A stretch of 64,000 bases of DNA from NCBI GenBank assembly GCA_964561475.1, contig CAZLPU010000003.1, forward strand, positions 1-64,000, written 5' to 3'. This DNA comes from CAYUYV01 sp964561475. Lineage in GTDB: Bacteria > Pseudomonadota > Alphaproteobacteria > JAJFIK01. The notes under the pieces are model-generated. The model was not told the DNA's origin. It did no database searches and saw only the letters and a program-made list of their open reading frames with translations. Of the stretch, positions 43,179 through 51,418 are shown in pieces. The translations under genes were made by a program, and so were the position numbers. The first letter of the stretch is position 1; each line of letters opens with the position of its first letter.

Positions 43179-43847
43179 TCAGAACCCTCTGAGGATCCGC
43201 GCGACACCTGCCGGGTCCCGTTCGACGATCCAGTCTTGCGCGCCAGCGTCCCGGAAGCGTTCTTCCCAGCTTTTAACCCGGTCGAAATAAGTCTGGGGAT
43301 CGGCGTTGCCCCGGGTGATCACATTGGCGGCGATCACGGTGATGCCGCTCATATCCGGCAGGTCCCGGCGACCGGCCCGGCAGTTGGGTGCCAGATCCTG
43401 TACAAGATCCGTATACATCACCAGATAGCGTCTGCGGGCGGAGGAGCTGCCGAGCTCGGCGGCGGCCTGATAGACCGCGCCGACAATGTCCGTGTAGTTG
43501 GTCATCTGCTCCCGACGCGCGATCCCGTCCAGGTCGCTGGCGATGGTGCGCTTGGCCTGGGCCGCGGCGGTGGGCCGGTCTGGCAGCCGGAAACGCAGCA
43601 GGATCGACCGGTCACTGAAACTACAGGTGCCAATCCGTGCAAGGACCATGGCATCCAAGGGATTGAGAGCGCCCACGAGACGCTTGATGCCGTCGATGCA
43701 CTGGTTCAGTTCACGGAAATAGGTGCCGGATACATCCAGCAGCACATAGATTGTCCGGCTTGCAGCGGCGCCGCTTTCGCAGCCGGCCGTCAACAGGGGG
43801 GTCGCTGCCAGCATGGGCAGAACCGCGCGGCGGTCATAAAGGGTCAT
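43179..43847 (-). CDS. VWA-domain lipoprotein, probably Tat-exported
   Basis: 222-residue protein. The N-terminus MTLYDRRAVLPMLAATPLLTAGC has twin arginines and ends in a lipobox-like TAGC, with Cys23 as the likely lipidation site. The rest is a von Willebrand factor A fold: TIYVLLDVSGTYF (MIDAS D38-x-S40-x-T42), MTNYTDIVGAVYQAAAEL (the MIDAS threonine) and RYLVMYTDLVQD (the MIDAS aspartate). I chose ATG 43847; ATG 43916 overlaps the stop codon of the upstream gene (ATGA) and would give a 23-residue longer, coupled form. It is the second gene of a two-gene unit with the multi-spanning membrane protein. Ligand unknown. Confidence 0.78.
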   Translation of the reverse strand: MTLYDRRAVLPMLAATPLLTAGCESGAAASRTIYVLLDVSGTYFRELNQCIDGIKRLVGALNPLDAMVLARIGTCSFSDRSILLRFRLPDRPTAAAQAKRTIASDLDGIARREQMTNYTDIVGAVYQAAAELGSSSARRRYLVMYTDLVQDLAPNCRAGRRDLPDMSGITVIAANVITRGNADPQTYFDRVKSWEERFRDAGAQDWIVERDPAGVARILRGF

Positions 43848-43912
43848 GATTTCCGGTTCCCGATTGTTCCCGTCCTGTGTCCCGATCCGTTTGCCCGCAT
43901 TTTCCGCCCCAC

Positions 43913-45217
43913 TCATGAGACCTGCTGCTGGCCGACTTCCGGACTGGCGGTCCGGGGGCGGAACACGGCCTTGAAGAACTTGTGGAGGCTTTCGGGAATG
44001 AAGATGGCGATCCGATAGATCGCGAGCAGCAGTTCCCCGAAGCCCTTCAGCAAAGCCGCGAAAATGGCGCTGATGATGATGAAAAGGGGCAGGATTAGGT
44101 TGGCCACGACGATGGCCGTCACCGTGCTGATGGTCGTGAGTACCATTTCCAGCGGGATGGCAACGCAAGCCAGCACGAAGGGAATAATGAAGCCGAATGT
44201 GGCCTGAACGATGGTGCGCAGGGTTCCGGAAATGGCATCGGCTTCCTCCCCTTCCGGCTGGGACCCGGAGGACAGGAATGTTGACGCCTCGCCGGTGGCC
44301 TCAAGGACGTAATCCCGCAAGACCGCGAGGGCCGCTTCCGCCGTGGCCAGGATGACCAGGATGGAGCCGAAAAAGATCGCGAGGTTGCGCCGGGTCTTGC
44401 GGTCCAGCCCGTCGAACAGACCGAGCAGATGGGTGATCCGCATGGCCTCAAAAAACAGGATGCCGGCGGTCGCTTCCAGCAGGATCACGATCAGGGCCGC
44501 GGCCTGGTGGATCGGATACCCCGCCACCAGGGTGGAACTGCCGACGATTTCCAGCATGGGCAGGGCGATAAGCTGGTAGTTGAGCACCGCGCCGCCGGCG
44601 ACCACGGGCAGGAACAGAATGCCGATAATGAATGTGGTCAGCACGGAGCCGTATTTGATGATCTCACGGCCTTCTTTGCTTTCCAGCAGTTCCTTGTACT
44701 GGCGCAGCAGGTCGTTGAAGGAGGTCCAGCGGCGGCTGTTGTCGTCAAGCTTTGTATCCAGGCGCTTGAGCACCCGGTCCATGGAGCGGAACAGGCCCGC
44801 CAGCCGGCGGAACCAGGTGCGGCGGTTGCGCACGTCTTCCTTGAGGGATTCCTCGTGGTCGTGGGTGACCCGGGTGATCAGTTCGCCAACCTTGAGGTTG
44901 GTTTCCTGCATTTCCGTGGCGGTATCCTCCAGGTCATCCCGGATGGAGGCCTGAATATTCTGGATGCGCCGGGCGAGGTGGCGCTCATGGTGGGCGATGA
45001 TCTGTTGATCGGCGGTTTCCTTGACCCGGGCCCTGGTGTTTTCCAGGGCTTCCGTCAAGCGGCCCACCGCCTCGGCGGCATTGATGAACACCGTCGAAAT
45101 CAATTGCTTGAATGCGTCCGCGCCCATGTAGAGCAGGATCTGCACTGCAACGATAAACAGGACCAGAAGGACCGGATTACCGAGCAGCATGTTCCAGAAC
45201 GAGACCAGGGCCTCCAT
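43913..45217 (-). CDS. Multi-spanning membrane protein with long coiled-coil, unknown function
   Basis: 434-residue protein I cannot assign to a named family. One transmembrane helix (about residues 10-32) is followed by about 150 mostly helical, highly charged residues (RVKETADQQIIAHHERHLARRIQNIQ... HDHEESLKEDVRNRRTW) that look coiled-coil. About six further helices lie between residues 187 and 415, one of them after the acidic, Ser/Gly-rich loop SSGSQPEGEEADA. ATG 45217 has GGGGAG eight bases upstream; ATG 45223 or 45235 would add two or six residues. The stop overlaps a possible start of the VWA lipoprotein. The layout suggests a membrane platform working with that lipoprotein. Confidence 0.75.
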   Translation of the reverse strand: MEALVSFWNMLLGNPVLLVLFIVAVQILLYMGADAFKQLISTVFINAAEAVGRLTEALENTRARVKETADQQIIAHHERHLARRIQNIQASIRDDLEDTATEMQETNLKVGELITRVTHDHEESLKEDVRNRRTWFRRLAGLFRSMDRVLKRLDTKLDDNSRRWTSFNDLLRQYKELLESKEGREIIKYGSVLTTFIIGILFLPVVAGGAVLNYQLIALPMLEIVGSSTLVAGYPIHQAAALIVILLEATAGILFFEAMRITHLLGLFDGLDRKTRRNLAIFFGSILVILATAEAALAVLRDYVLEATGEASTFLSSGSQPEGEEADAISGTLRTIVQATFGFIIPFVLACVAIPLEMVLTTISTVTAIVVANLILPLFIIISAIFAALLKGFGELLLAIYRIAIFIPESLHKFFKAVFRPRTASPEVGQQQVS

Positions 45218-45578
45218 TGACATATCTCCCCACATCCCAAGGCAGCGCCGGGTTCATCGCGGATCCAGCCCGCCCCCGGCCTGAACCCCGATCCTTCCAA
45301 CCAGAGGGCCGACCCTGATGCCTTTTATCCGGTTCCTGAAATTGACCCGCTGGTGAAATCGATCAGCTGTGCGGACCGGCCCGATTGCCGCTTTCGGCGG
45401 CCCCGTCCGGTGTGTGCCCCCATTCTTTCAGGCTGTGCCAGGCAGGAGAACGCCTCGTGCGCTGTCGCGGGAGCATAACCAGCCATGACCAGACCTTAAC
45501 ACAAGGGTAGTCCGAGCGCCTATGTCTCATCACGGCTGTATGGCGGGGAAAGGGCGGGAATTGGGTCGGCAGCCGGGC
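45218..45578. other. 361-bp gap between ccrM and the membrane protein gene
   Basis: I see no gene. It should contain the promoter of the membrane-protein/VWA pair on the minus strand, but no convincing -35/-10 pair stands out. Confidence 0.4.
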
Positions 45579-46673
45579 TTACTGACCGGCGGGGTAGAGG
45601 CTCGCGCGCAATTTCTGGCGGAACAGGTCGATGGGCACGAGCCGGTCCCTTTGGGGAACGTGCCAGAAGGTCCAGCCGTTGCAGGCCTCGATCCCCTGAA
45701 CATGGGCGGCGATCTTGTGGATCGAGCCGGTGGCGTCCCGGCACACCAGGGACCCGTCCGCCCGCACTTTCGCCGCATGGTGTTTCCGTGGGCAGAAGAT
45801 GCGTGTGCCAGGGCGGATCAGGCCCTGTTCCACCACCATGCCGAAGGGAATGCGTGGGGCGTCCCGTTTTCCCTTGACCAGTTCGGTGGCCTCTTCGCTC
45901 AGGGGGCGGATGCTTTTGATCCGGCGCCGGGCCACCTCCACATAGGTTTCATCCCGCTCGATGCCGATGTAGTGGCGTCCGAGCATGCGGGCGACGGCGC
46001 CGGTGGTGCCGGTTCCGAAAAACGGATCCAGGATGACATCGCCCCGGGCGGTGGAGGAGAGGATGACCCGGTGGAGCAGGGCTTCGGGTTTCTGGGTCGG
46101 GTGGGCCTTGGCGCCGGTGCCGTCCTTGAGGCGTTCCTCGCCGGTGCAGAGGGGAATGAACCAGTCCGAGCGCATCTGCACATCGTCGTTGGCGGTCTTC
46201 AGGGCATCGTAGTTGAAGGTGTAGCCGGTGGGGCCGGAGTCCTTTGCGGCCCAGATCAGGGTTTCGTGGGCATTGGTGAAACGCCGTCCCCGGAAATTCG
46301 GCATGGGATTGGTCTTGCGCCAGATGATGTCGTTGAGGATCCAGAAGCCCAGATCCTGGAGGCTCGCCCCCACGCGGAAGATATTGTGATAGCTGCCGAT
46401 TACCCACAGGGTGCCTGAGGGCTTGAGCACCCGGCGGGCGGCGCTGAGCCAGTCATGGGTGAAACGGTCATAGTCGGCGAAGCTGGAGAACTGGTCCCAG
46501 GCCTGATCCACTCCGTCGACGCGGGAATTGTTGGGCCGGCGCAGTTCCCCCTCAAGCTGGAGATTGTAAGGGGGATCGGCGAAGACCATGTCCACGCTTT
46601 CCGGCGCCATGGCCTCCATGGCGGCTATGCAGTCGCCGAGAATGACCGTATCGATGCGTTTTGACTTCGCCAT
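45579..46673 (-). CDS. ccrM: Cell-cycle regulated DNA adenine methyltransferase CcrM (GANTC)
   Basis: 364-residue beta-class N6-adenine methyltransferase that methylates GANTC and couples replication to gene expression in alphaproteobacteria. The catalytic motif is ADPPYNLQL (about residues 34-42), and the AdoMet-binding motif is DPFFGTGTTGAVARMLGRHYIGIERD (about 223-248). The C-terminal DNA-binding extension characteristic of CcrM (residues about 275-364, including ACNGWTFWHV) is present. ATG 46673 gives the standard start. A repeat element (46753-46908) lies upstream, between it and rnhB. Confidence 0.98.
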   Translation of the reverse strand: MAKSKRIDTVILGDCIAAMEAMAPESVDMVFADPPYNLQLEGELRRPNNSRVDGVDQAWDQFSSFADYDRFTHDWLSAARRVLKPSGTLWVIGSYHNIFRVGASLQDLGFWILNDIIWRKTNPMPNFRGRRFTNAHETLIWAAKDSGPTGYTFNYDALKTANDDVQMRSDWFIPLCTGEERLKDGTGAKAHPTQKPEALLHRVILSSTARGDVILDPFFGTGTTGAVARMLGRHYIGIERDETYVEVARRRIKSIRPLSEEATELVKGKRDAPRIPFGMVVEQGLIRPGTRIFCPRKHHAAKVRADGSLVCRDATGSIHKIAAHVQGIEACNGWTFWHVPQRDRLVPIDLFRQKLRASLYPAGQ

Positions 46674-46752
46674 CCTGTCCCACCGGATCCCATTGACCAG
46701 CCACTGGCCTTCCCCCTGCTGACGGTCGGAAAGGCCCGCTGTTTTCCTGCTA

Positions 46753-46908
46753 GAGCGGCGGGCGCAAAATCACGATCACCTTTAGACAGGGTGGCCGCCG
46801 CTCTCGTTTTTTCGCTCACGGCGCGAGGCGCCTCCGCGAGGGCGGCGCAGTGGCGCCGGACCGCAGTCGCGGCCTTGAGCATGATGCGGATTAAATGCCT
46901 CATGCTCT
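46753..46908. repeat. 156-bp intergenic repeat, copy 1
   Basis: This copy and 50600-50755 are the same length in the same orientation and differ at five positions by my alignment (about 97% identity). Internal structure: GAGCGGCGG (46753-46761) with its complement CCGCCGCTC; a GGCGC/GCGCC stem in the centre; and an 11-9-11 palindrome at the end (46877-46907: GAGCATGATGC ... GCCTCATGCTC, one mismatch). It lies between rnhB and ccrM, in the 428-bp gap 46674-47101, which otherwise shows no gene. Confidence 0.9.
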
Positions 46909-47101
46909 ATCCCGCTGTCTTACCGGTAGAATGGTCGAGGGGGAGCGGGCTGGTCAATGCGGCGGAAGGCGAAGGAACTGACTCATGGGAGGTAGGCGGA
47001 CCATTGAAGGTTCCCGGCTGATGGGGCCCGGCTGATGGGGGCATGCGACGGGGCCAGGTTTGTGCGGCCTGCGGGCAGGTCCGGCTGTGGGTGTCGCGGG
47101 A

Positions 47102-47791
47102 TCAGGCCGCCCCATGCCGGGCGTCTTCGGTGGACGCTTCCATGTCCGCCAGGTATGCGGCAACGGGCTTGAAACTGCGCCGGTGATGGGGGGTGGGGCC
47201 GAGCCGGTCCAGCCCAAGTCTATGGGCTTTGGTGCCATAGCCCATATTGGTGTCCCAGCCATAGCCGGGGTAGTCCCTGGCCAGATCCATCATGATCCGG
47301 TCCCTGGTGACCTTGGCCATGATCGACGCGGCGGCGATGGCCGGGCACAGGCCGTCGCCCTTGATGATGCAGGAGACCGGGCAGGGCAGGCTCGGCGGGC
47401 GGTTGCCGTCCACCAGGGCCAGGACCGGGGCGGGGCCGGATGTGGCTGAAAGCTGGGCGAGCGCATCGGCCATGGCTTTGAGCGTGGCGCCCAGAATGTT
47501 CAGCCGGTCGATGGCATTCACATCCACAATGCCGAGCCCAACCCGGGCGCGGGTCTGAATGGCGGTGAAAAGGGTCTCCCGCTCGGCGGCGGTCAGCTTC
47601 TTGGAGTCGTTCAGGCCATTGGGGACGCCGTCGGGATCGAGGATCACGGCTGCGGCCACCACCGGTCCGGCCCAGGGCCCGCGGCCCGCCTCGTCGATAC
47701 CGGCAATGGGTCCGGCGGGCGGCGCGGCTGCAAGCCGGTCCAGAAGAGGATGGGCCCCGGGGGTGAAATGAAGCGTGGAGGACATGGCCAT
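47102..47791 (-). CDS. rnhB: Ribonuclease HII
   Basis: 229-residue enzyme that removes ribonucleotides misincorporated into DNA. The catalytic signature GIDEAGRGPWAGPVVAAAVIL carries Asp and Glu. The further acidic residues lie in LALVDGNRPP and KVTRDRIMMDL, and the family sequence YGWDTNMGYGTKAH is complete. ATG 47791 or 47785 are both possible. It follows the radical SAM gene at 68 bp and precedes ccrM, a conserved order in alphaproteobacteria. Confidence 0.97.
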   Translation of the reverse strand: MAMSSTLHFTPGAHPLLDRLAAAPPAGPIAGIDEAGRGPWAGPVVAAAVILDPDGVPNGLNDSKKLTAAERETLFTAIQTRARVGLGIVDVNAIDRLNILGATLKAMADALAQLSATSGPAPVLALVDGNRPPSLPCPVSCIIKGDGLCPAIAAASIMAKVTRDRIMMDLARDYPGYGWDTNMGYGTKAHRLGLDRLGPTPHHRRSFKPVAAYLADMEASTEDARHGAA

Positions 47792-47859
47792 GGGCGCAAA
47801 ATCCGCTGCGCCGGTGGGTTGTGTCAATCGGGCCGGCGGCGGGGCTCTCCCATCGCTGT

Positions 47860-48987
47860 TCAGAACAGGCTGAGTTGGGCACCGGCGGGCTCCTCCTCCG
47901 GCCCGGCGCCGAAAAGGCGTCTGGGGGGCACCTTGAACCGGGTCAGATCGGCGGGCTCGAAGGCGCCTGTCAGGCCGAGACGGGCCTTGGCCTTCTTGAA
48001 CCGTTCGGCGATCAGGGCAGCAAGGGGGCCGGTGCCGGTCATGCGGGTGCGCCATTCCGGATCGTAATCCCGGCCGCCGCGCATCTGCCGCATCAGGGCG
48101 ATCACCCGGTCTGCCCGGTCCGGCACCGCCTGTTCGAGCCATTCCCGGAACAGGGTCTTGATCTCCAGGGGCATGCGCAACAGGACATAATCTGCGCTGA
48201 GGGCACCCCTTTGTGCCGCGAGGTCGAGTATTGCCTCGATCTCGTGGTCGTTCAGAGCCGGGATGACCGGGGCCACCATCACCCGCACGGGCACTCCGGC
48301 TGTACTCAGGATTTCCACTGCCTCCAGCCGCCGCTGGGGCGTGGAGGCCCGGGGTTCCATGGTCCGGGCCAGTTTCCTGTCCAGGGTCGTGATGGAGAGC
48401 GCCACTCTTGCCAGACCCTCCCGGGCCATGGGGGCCAGAATGTCCACGTCCCGGGCCACCCGGGCCGATTTGGTGACAATGGTGACCGGATGCCCATAGG
48501 CCTGGAGCACCTCAAGGATCGACCGGGTCAGGCGCAGTGTCTCCTCTATGGGTTGATAGGGGTCGGTGTTACTGCCCAAAGCGATGGGTTGGGGCCGATA
48601 ATTTTTGCGTCTGAGCGCAGTTTCCAGGAGCCTTGCCGCGTCCCTCTTGGTATAAAGAATGCTTTCGAATTCGAGACCCGGGGAATGTCCCAGAAAAGCG
48701 TGGCTCGGACGCGCAAAGCAGTAGGGGCAGCCATGCTCGCAGCCCCTATAGGGATTGATCGACCGGTCAAAGGGCACATCCGGAGACCGATTGGTCGCAA
48801 TGATTGTGCGGGACTTGTCCTCCCGGATTTCCGTTCGGATCGCATCCGCCCGGCATTCCGACCCAGGCAACCCGTCTCCGGCGTCCTGGCTTCCCCAGCC
48901 ATCATCGAATGCCCCCCGGCGTTCGGTCTCGAACCTGCCGCTTTCATTGCTTCCCGCTCCTCTGCCGCGCGGCAGGCCATTCCTCAT
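47860..48987 (-). CDS. PA0069-family radical SAM protein
   Basis: 375-residue radical SAM enzyme. The [4Fe-4S] motif is CEHGCPYC, in INPYRGCEHGCPYCFARPSH (about residues 75-90), with the SAM-binding GSNTDPYQPIE and the VTIVTKSARV strand following. The N-terminus RGRGAGSNESGRFETERRG is typical of the PA0069 family, related to spore photoproduct lyase; the substrate is not known. I chose ATG 48987, which gives the family start; ATG 49059 would add 24 residues of unusual composition, though a TTGACG box at 49129-49134 fits a promoter upstream of it. It is divergent from the transferase pair. Confidence 0.88.
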   Translation of the reverse strand: MRNGLPRGRGAGSNESGRFETERRGAFDDGWGSQDAGDGLPGSECRADAIRTEIREDKSRTIIATNRSPDVPFDRSINPYRGCEHGCPYCFARPSHAFLGHSPGLEFESILYTKRDAARLLETALRRKNYRPQPIALGSNTDPYQPIEETLRLTRSILEVLQAYGHPVTIVTKSARVARDVDILAPMAREGLARVALSITTLDRKLARTMEPRASTPQRRLEAVEILSTAGVPVRVMVAPVIPALNDHEIEAILDLAAQRGALSADYVLLRMPLEIKTLFREWLEQAVPDRADRVIALMRQMRGGRDYDPEWRTRMTGTGPLAALIAERFKKAKARLGLTGAFEPADLTRFKVPPRRLFGAGPEEEPAGAQLSLF

Positions 48988-49220
48988 GGCCACCCCGACG
49001 CGCGCCCATTCCCCCTTTCTGATCTTATTTCGTTCACTTTGGTTAGTTTCATTTGCCATTCTGGTCACGATCACAAAAAACTGCCTGATCATATGCAGAA
49101 TATAAATAGAACATACAGAGAATATCCACGTCAAGGCGATGTTCTTGTTACCGTGATGGCACAATCCCAAACAGGTTTGATAACCAAGACCGGACCAAAG
49201 CCAACCACAGGAGACACGCC

Positions 49221-49916
49221 ATGGCCGCCCCGGTGACCGTCGTGATCCCGGTTCTCAATGCCGAACGCAGCCTTGCCAAAACCCTCACGGCCCTCGTGCC
49301 GGCGGTGGTGAGCGGTCTCGTGCGGGATGTGGTGGTGGTGGATGGGGGCTCCACCGACGCCACGGGACGCATTGCCGGTGAGGCCGGAGCGCAGTTCATC
49401 GAGGCACCCAAGGGCCGCGGGCTTCAGCTTCACACGGGCGCACAGGCGGCCCGCGGAGACTGGCTCCTTTTTCTCCATGGTGACACGGTGCTGGAAGAGA
49501 GTTGGGCGGATGAAGCGGGCCGGTTCATTGAGAGTGTGGAGCGCACGGGCCGGCCCATGGCCGCGTCCTTCACCTTTGCCCTCGATGACTTCTCTCCCCA
49601 GGCCCGACGGGTGGAGCGCATGGTGTCCTGGCGCTGCCGGGTCCTCGGGCTGCCCTATGGGGACCAGGGGCTTCTGGTGCCCAGGACATTTTACGACAGC
49701 CTGGGTGGCTTTGAGCCCATTCCGCTGATGGAAGACGTGGATCTGGTGCGCAAGATCGGCAAACGGCGCCTTGCCATCCTGAAAGCCCGGGCGGTGACCA
49801 GCGCGGAACGGTTCCAGAGGGACGGTTATTGGCTGCGGCCGGCCCGCAATCTGGCCCTGGTGACCTTGTTCATGTTGAAAGTCCCCCCCAAAACCCTTGC
49901 AAAGCTCTATGGCTAG
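49221..49916 (+). CDS. GT2-type glycosyltransferase, rSAM/selenodomain-associated transferase 2 family
   Basis: 231-residue GT-A-fold transferase. The nucleotide-sugar region is VTVVIPVLNAERSLAKTL, VVVVDGGSTDATGRIAGEAGAQF, then the metal site FLHGDTVLEESW. The GDQGLLVPRTFYDSLGGFEPIPLMEDVDLVRKI segment is characteristic of the TIGR04283 group. ATG 49221 has CAGGAGAC upstream. The gene is followed after five bases by a TIGR04282-type transferase, so the two are clearly one operon. The acceptor is unknown. Confidence 0.9.
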   Translation: MAAPVTVVIPVLNAERSLAKTLTALVPAVVSGLVRDVVVVDGGSTDATGRIAGEAGAQFIEAPKGRGLQLHTGAQAARGDWLLFLHGDTVLEESWADEAGRFIESVERTGRPMAASFTFALDDFSPQARRVERMVSWRCRVLGLPYGDQGLLVPRTFYDSLGGFEPIPLMEDVDLVRKIGKRRLAILKARAVTSAERFQRDGYWLRPARNLALVTLFMLKVPPKTLAKLYG

Positions 49917-49921
49917 ATCCC

Positions 49922-50545
49922 ATGCGCCCAACAGTGACCGTCTTTTTGAAAGCACCCCTGATGGGGCGGGCCAAGACCCGGCTGGCCCGGGATCTGGGCC
50001 CGGTGGAAGCAGCCCGGATCGCCCGGTTTCTTGCGGTCCGCACACTGAGGGCCATTGGACAGGACCCTCGCTGGCGGGTGCGGGTGGCCGTGGCGCCGGA
50101 CCCGATGGTGACTCGGGTACCCGCCATGTTCGCCCCCTGGATGACGGGCGTTGACTGCGTTCCCCAGGGGGCCGGTGGGCTGGGCGGCCGAATGGAAAGA
50201 GCCTTGCGCGCGGTGGATCCGGGCCCGTCGGTCATCATCGGCACGGATTGTCCGGACCTGACCGGGGCGCATATCGCGCGAGCCTTCGCGGCGCTGGGCC
50301 GCCATGACGCGGTGTTCGGACCTGCCGAAGACGGAGGGTTCTGGCTTGTGGGACTGGCGAGGCCGGTCCTTGCGGGGGGGATTTGCGGGCGCGGCCTCTT
50401 CGACGGCGTGCCCATGTCGCGCCCGGATACGCTGTCCCGCAGCCTTGCCCGTCTCAAGGGCCGGGCCAGCACCGCATTGATTGATGAACTGACGGATATC
50501 GATACGGGGGCTGATTGGGACCGCTGGCGCAGAGCCGCACGTTAG
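49922..50545 (+). CDS. Nucleotidyl/glycosyl transferase, rSAM/selenodomain-associated transferase 1 family
   Basis: 207-residue CofC/MobA-like nucleotide-binding transferase of the TIGR04282 group. Start TVTVFLKAPLMGRAKTRLARDLGP is diagnostic, as are VIIGTDCPDLTGAHI and AVFGPAEDGGFWLVGLARP. ATG 49922 begins five bases after the previous gene's stop. With its partner it forms the pair found near radical SAM and selenium- or arsenic-related genes in many genomes; none of the latter are in this window, though a PA0069 radical SAM gene is divergently adjacent. Confidence 0.9.
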   Translation: MRPTVTVFLKAPLMGRAKTRLARDLGPVEAARIARFLAVRTLRAIGQDPRWRVRVAVAPDPMVTRVPAMFAPWMTGVDCVPQGAGGLGGRMERALRAVDPGPSVIIGTDCPDLTGAHIARAFAALGRHDAVFGPAEDGGFWLVGLARPVLAGGICGRGLFDGVPMSRPDTLSRSLARLKGRASTALIDELTDIDTGADWDRWRRAAR

Positions 50546-50599
50546 CCCGGCAGAAGGCTTGACCTTGACCCGGGCAGCGCGGGCGGCAACGGTCATTTC

Positions 50600-50755
50600 G
50601 AGCGGCAGGCGCAAAATCACGATCACCTTCAAACAGGGTGGCCGCCGCTCTCGTTTTTTCGCTCACGGCGCAAGGCGCCTCCGCGAGGGCGGCGCAGTGG
50701 CGCCGGACCGCAGTCGCGGCCTTGAGCATGATGCGGATTAAACGCCTCATGCTCT
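50600..50755. repeat. 156-bp intergenic repeat, copy 2
   Basis: Near-identical to 46753-46908 in the same orientation. The outer stem here is GAGCGGCAG versus CCGCCGCTC (one mismatch). The terminal palindrome (50724-50754) has GAGCATGATGC and GCCTCATGCTC arms. It lies in the 312-bp gap 50546-50857 between the transferase operon and moaB; no gene is seen there. Confidence 0.9.
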
Positions 50756-50771
50756 AAACGCCTCATGCTCT
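50740..50771. repeat. 16-bp tandem duplication at the end of repeat copy 2
   Basis: AAACGCCTCATGCTCT occurs at 50740-50755 and again, exactly, at 50756-50771. It duplicates the right arm of the palindrome. Copy 1 near 46.9 kb has a single unit. Confidence 0.9.
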
Positions 50772-50857
50772 GGCTTTTCAGAACAACGGCCTGGACCACA
50801 GGCCCGCAATACGCAGTTGATGGCGTCATGCAGGAGATCGTGGAGGCCCGATAGGGA

Positions 50858-51400
50858 TCAGGCCACCCGTTCGTGTTCGCGCAGGCGAGGCTGGATCTCG
50901 GCGAGATTGCAGGGGCGGTGACGGCTGTCGAGTTGGTGGGACAGGATCCCGCTCCAGGCGTCCTTCACCGCACCGGTGGAGCCTGGCAGAGCGAAAATAT
51001 AGGTGCCGCCCGCAACGCCCGCACAGGCCCGGGACTGGATCGTGGATGTGCCCACGGTGGTAAAGCTGATCTGGTGGAACAGGGCGCTGAAGCCGTCGAT
51101 TTCCTTATCGAACAGGGGACGGACCGCCTCCACGGTCACGTCCCGGCCCGTAAGCCCCGTGCCCCCGGTCGAAATGGCCACATCCACGCCCGGGTCAGCG
51201 ATCCAGGCACTCATCTGGTGGCGGATCGCGCCGATATCATCGGGCACCAGCGCCCGGTCGGCGAGCCGGTGGCCCGCCTCCTGGACCATGGAGACCAGTG
51301 TGTCGCCGGAGCTGTCCGTGTCCAGACTGCGTGTATCTGAGATGGTCAGAATGGCAATCTGCATCGGGTTGAAGTCCAGAGCCTTGTCGATCCCAGCCAT
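50858..51400 (-). CDS. moaB: Molybdenum cofactor biosynthesis protein B
   Basis: 180-residue MoaB/Mog-type protein acting on molybdopterin (adenylylation in many bacteria). Signatures: IAILTISDTRSLDTDSSGDTLVSMVQEAGH, the catalytic loop AISTGGTGLTGRDVTVEAV, and GTYIFALPGSTGAVKDAW. It lies 18 bp after the lytic transglycosylase gene on the same strand and is probably co-transcribed. No other moa/moe genes are in the window. Confidence 0.96.
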   Translation of the reverse strand: MAGIDKALDFNPMQIAILTISDTRSLDTDSSGDTLVSMVQEAGHRLADRALVPDDIGAIRHQMSAWIADPGVDVAISTGGTGLTGRDVTVEAVRPLFDKEIDGFSALFHQISFTTVGTSTIQSRACAGVAGGTYIFALPGSTGAVKDAWSGILSHQLDSRHRPCNLAEIQPRLREHERVA

Positions 51401-51418
51401 GGGCCACCAACTCTTTCT

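Noticed and set aside
46625..50750. Two similar small minus-strand proteins (46625-46903 and 50454-50750)
   Set aside because: Their similarity comes from the 156-bp repeats, which are structured non-coding DNA; the frames extend into unrelated flanks.
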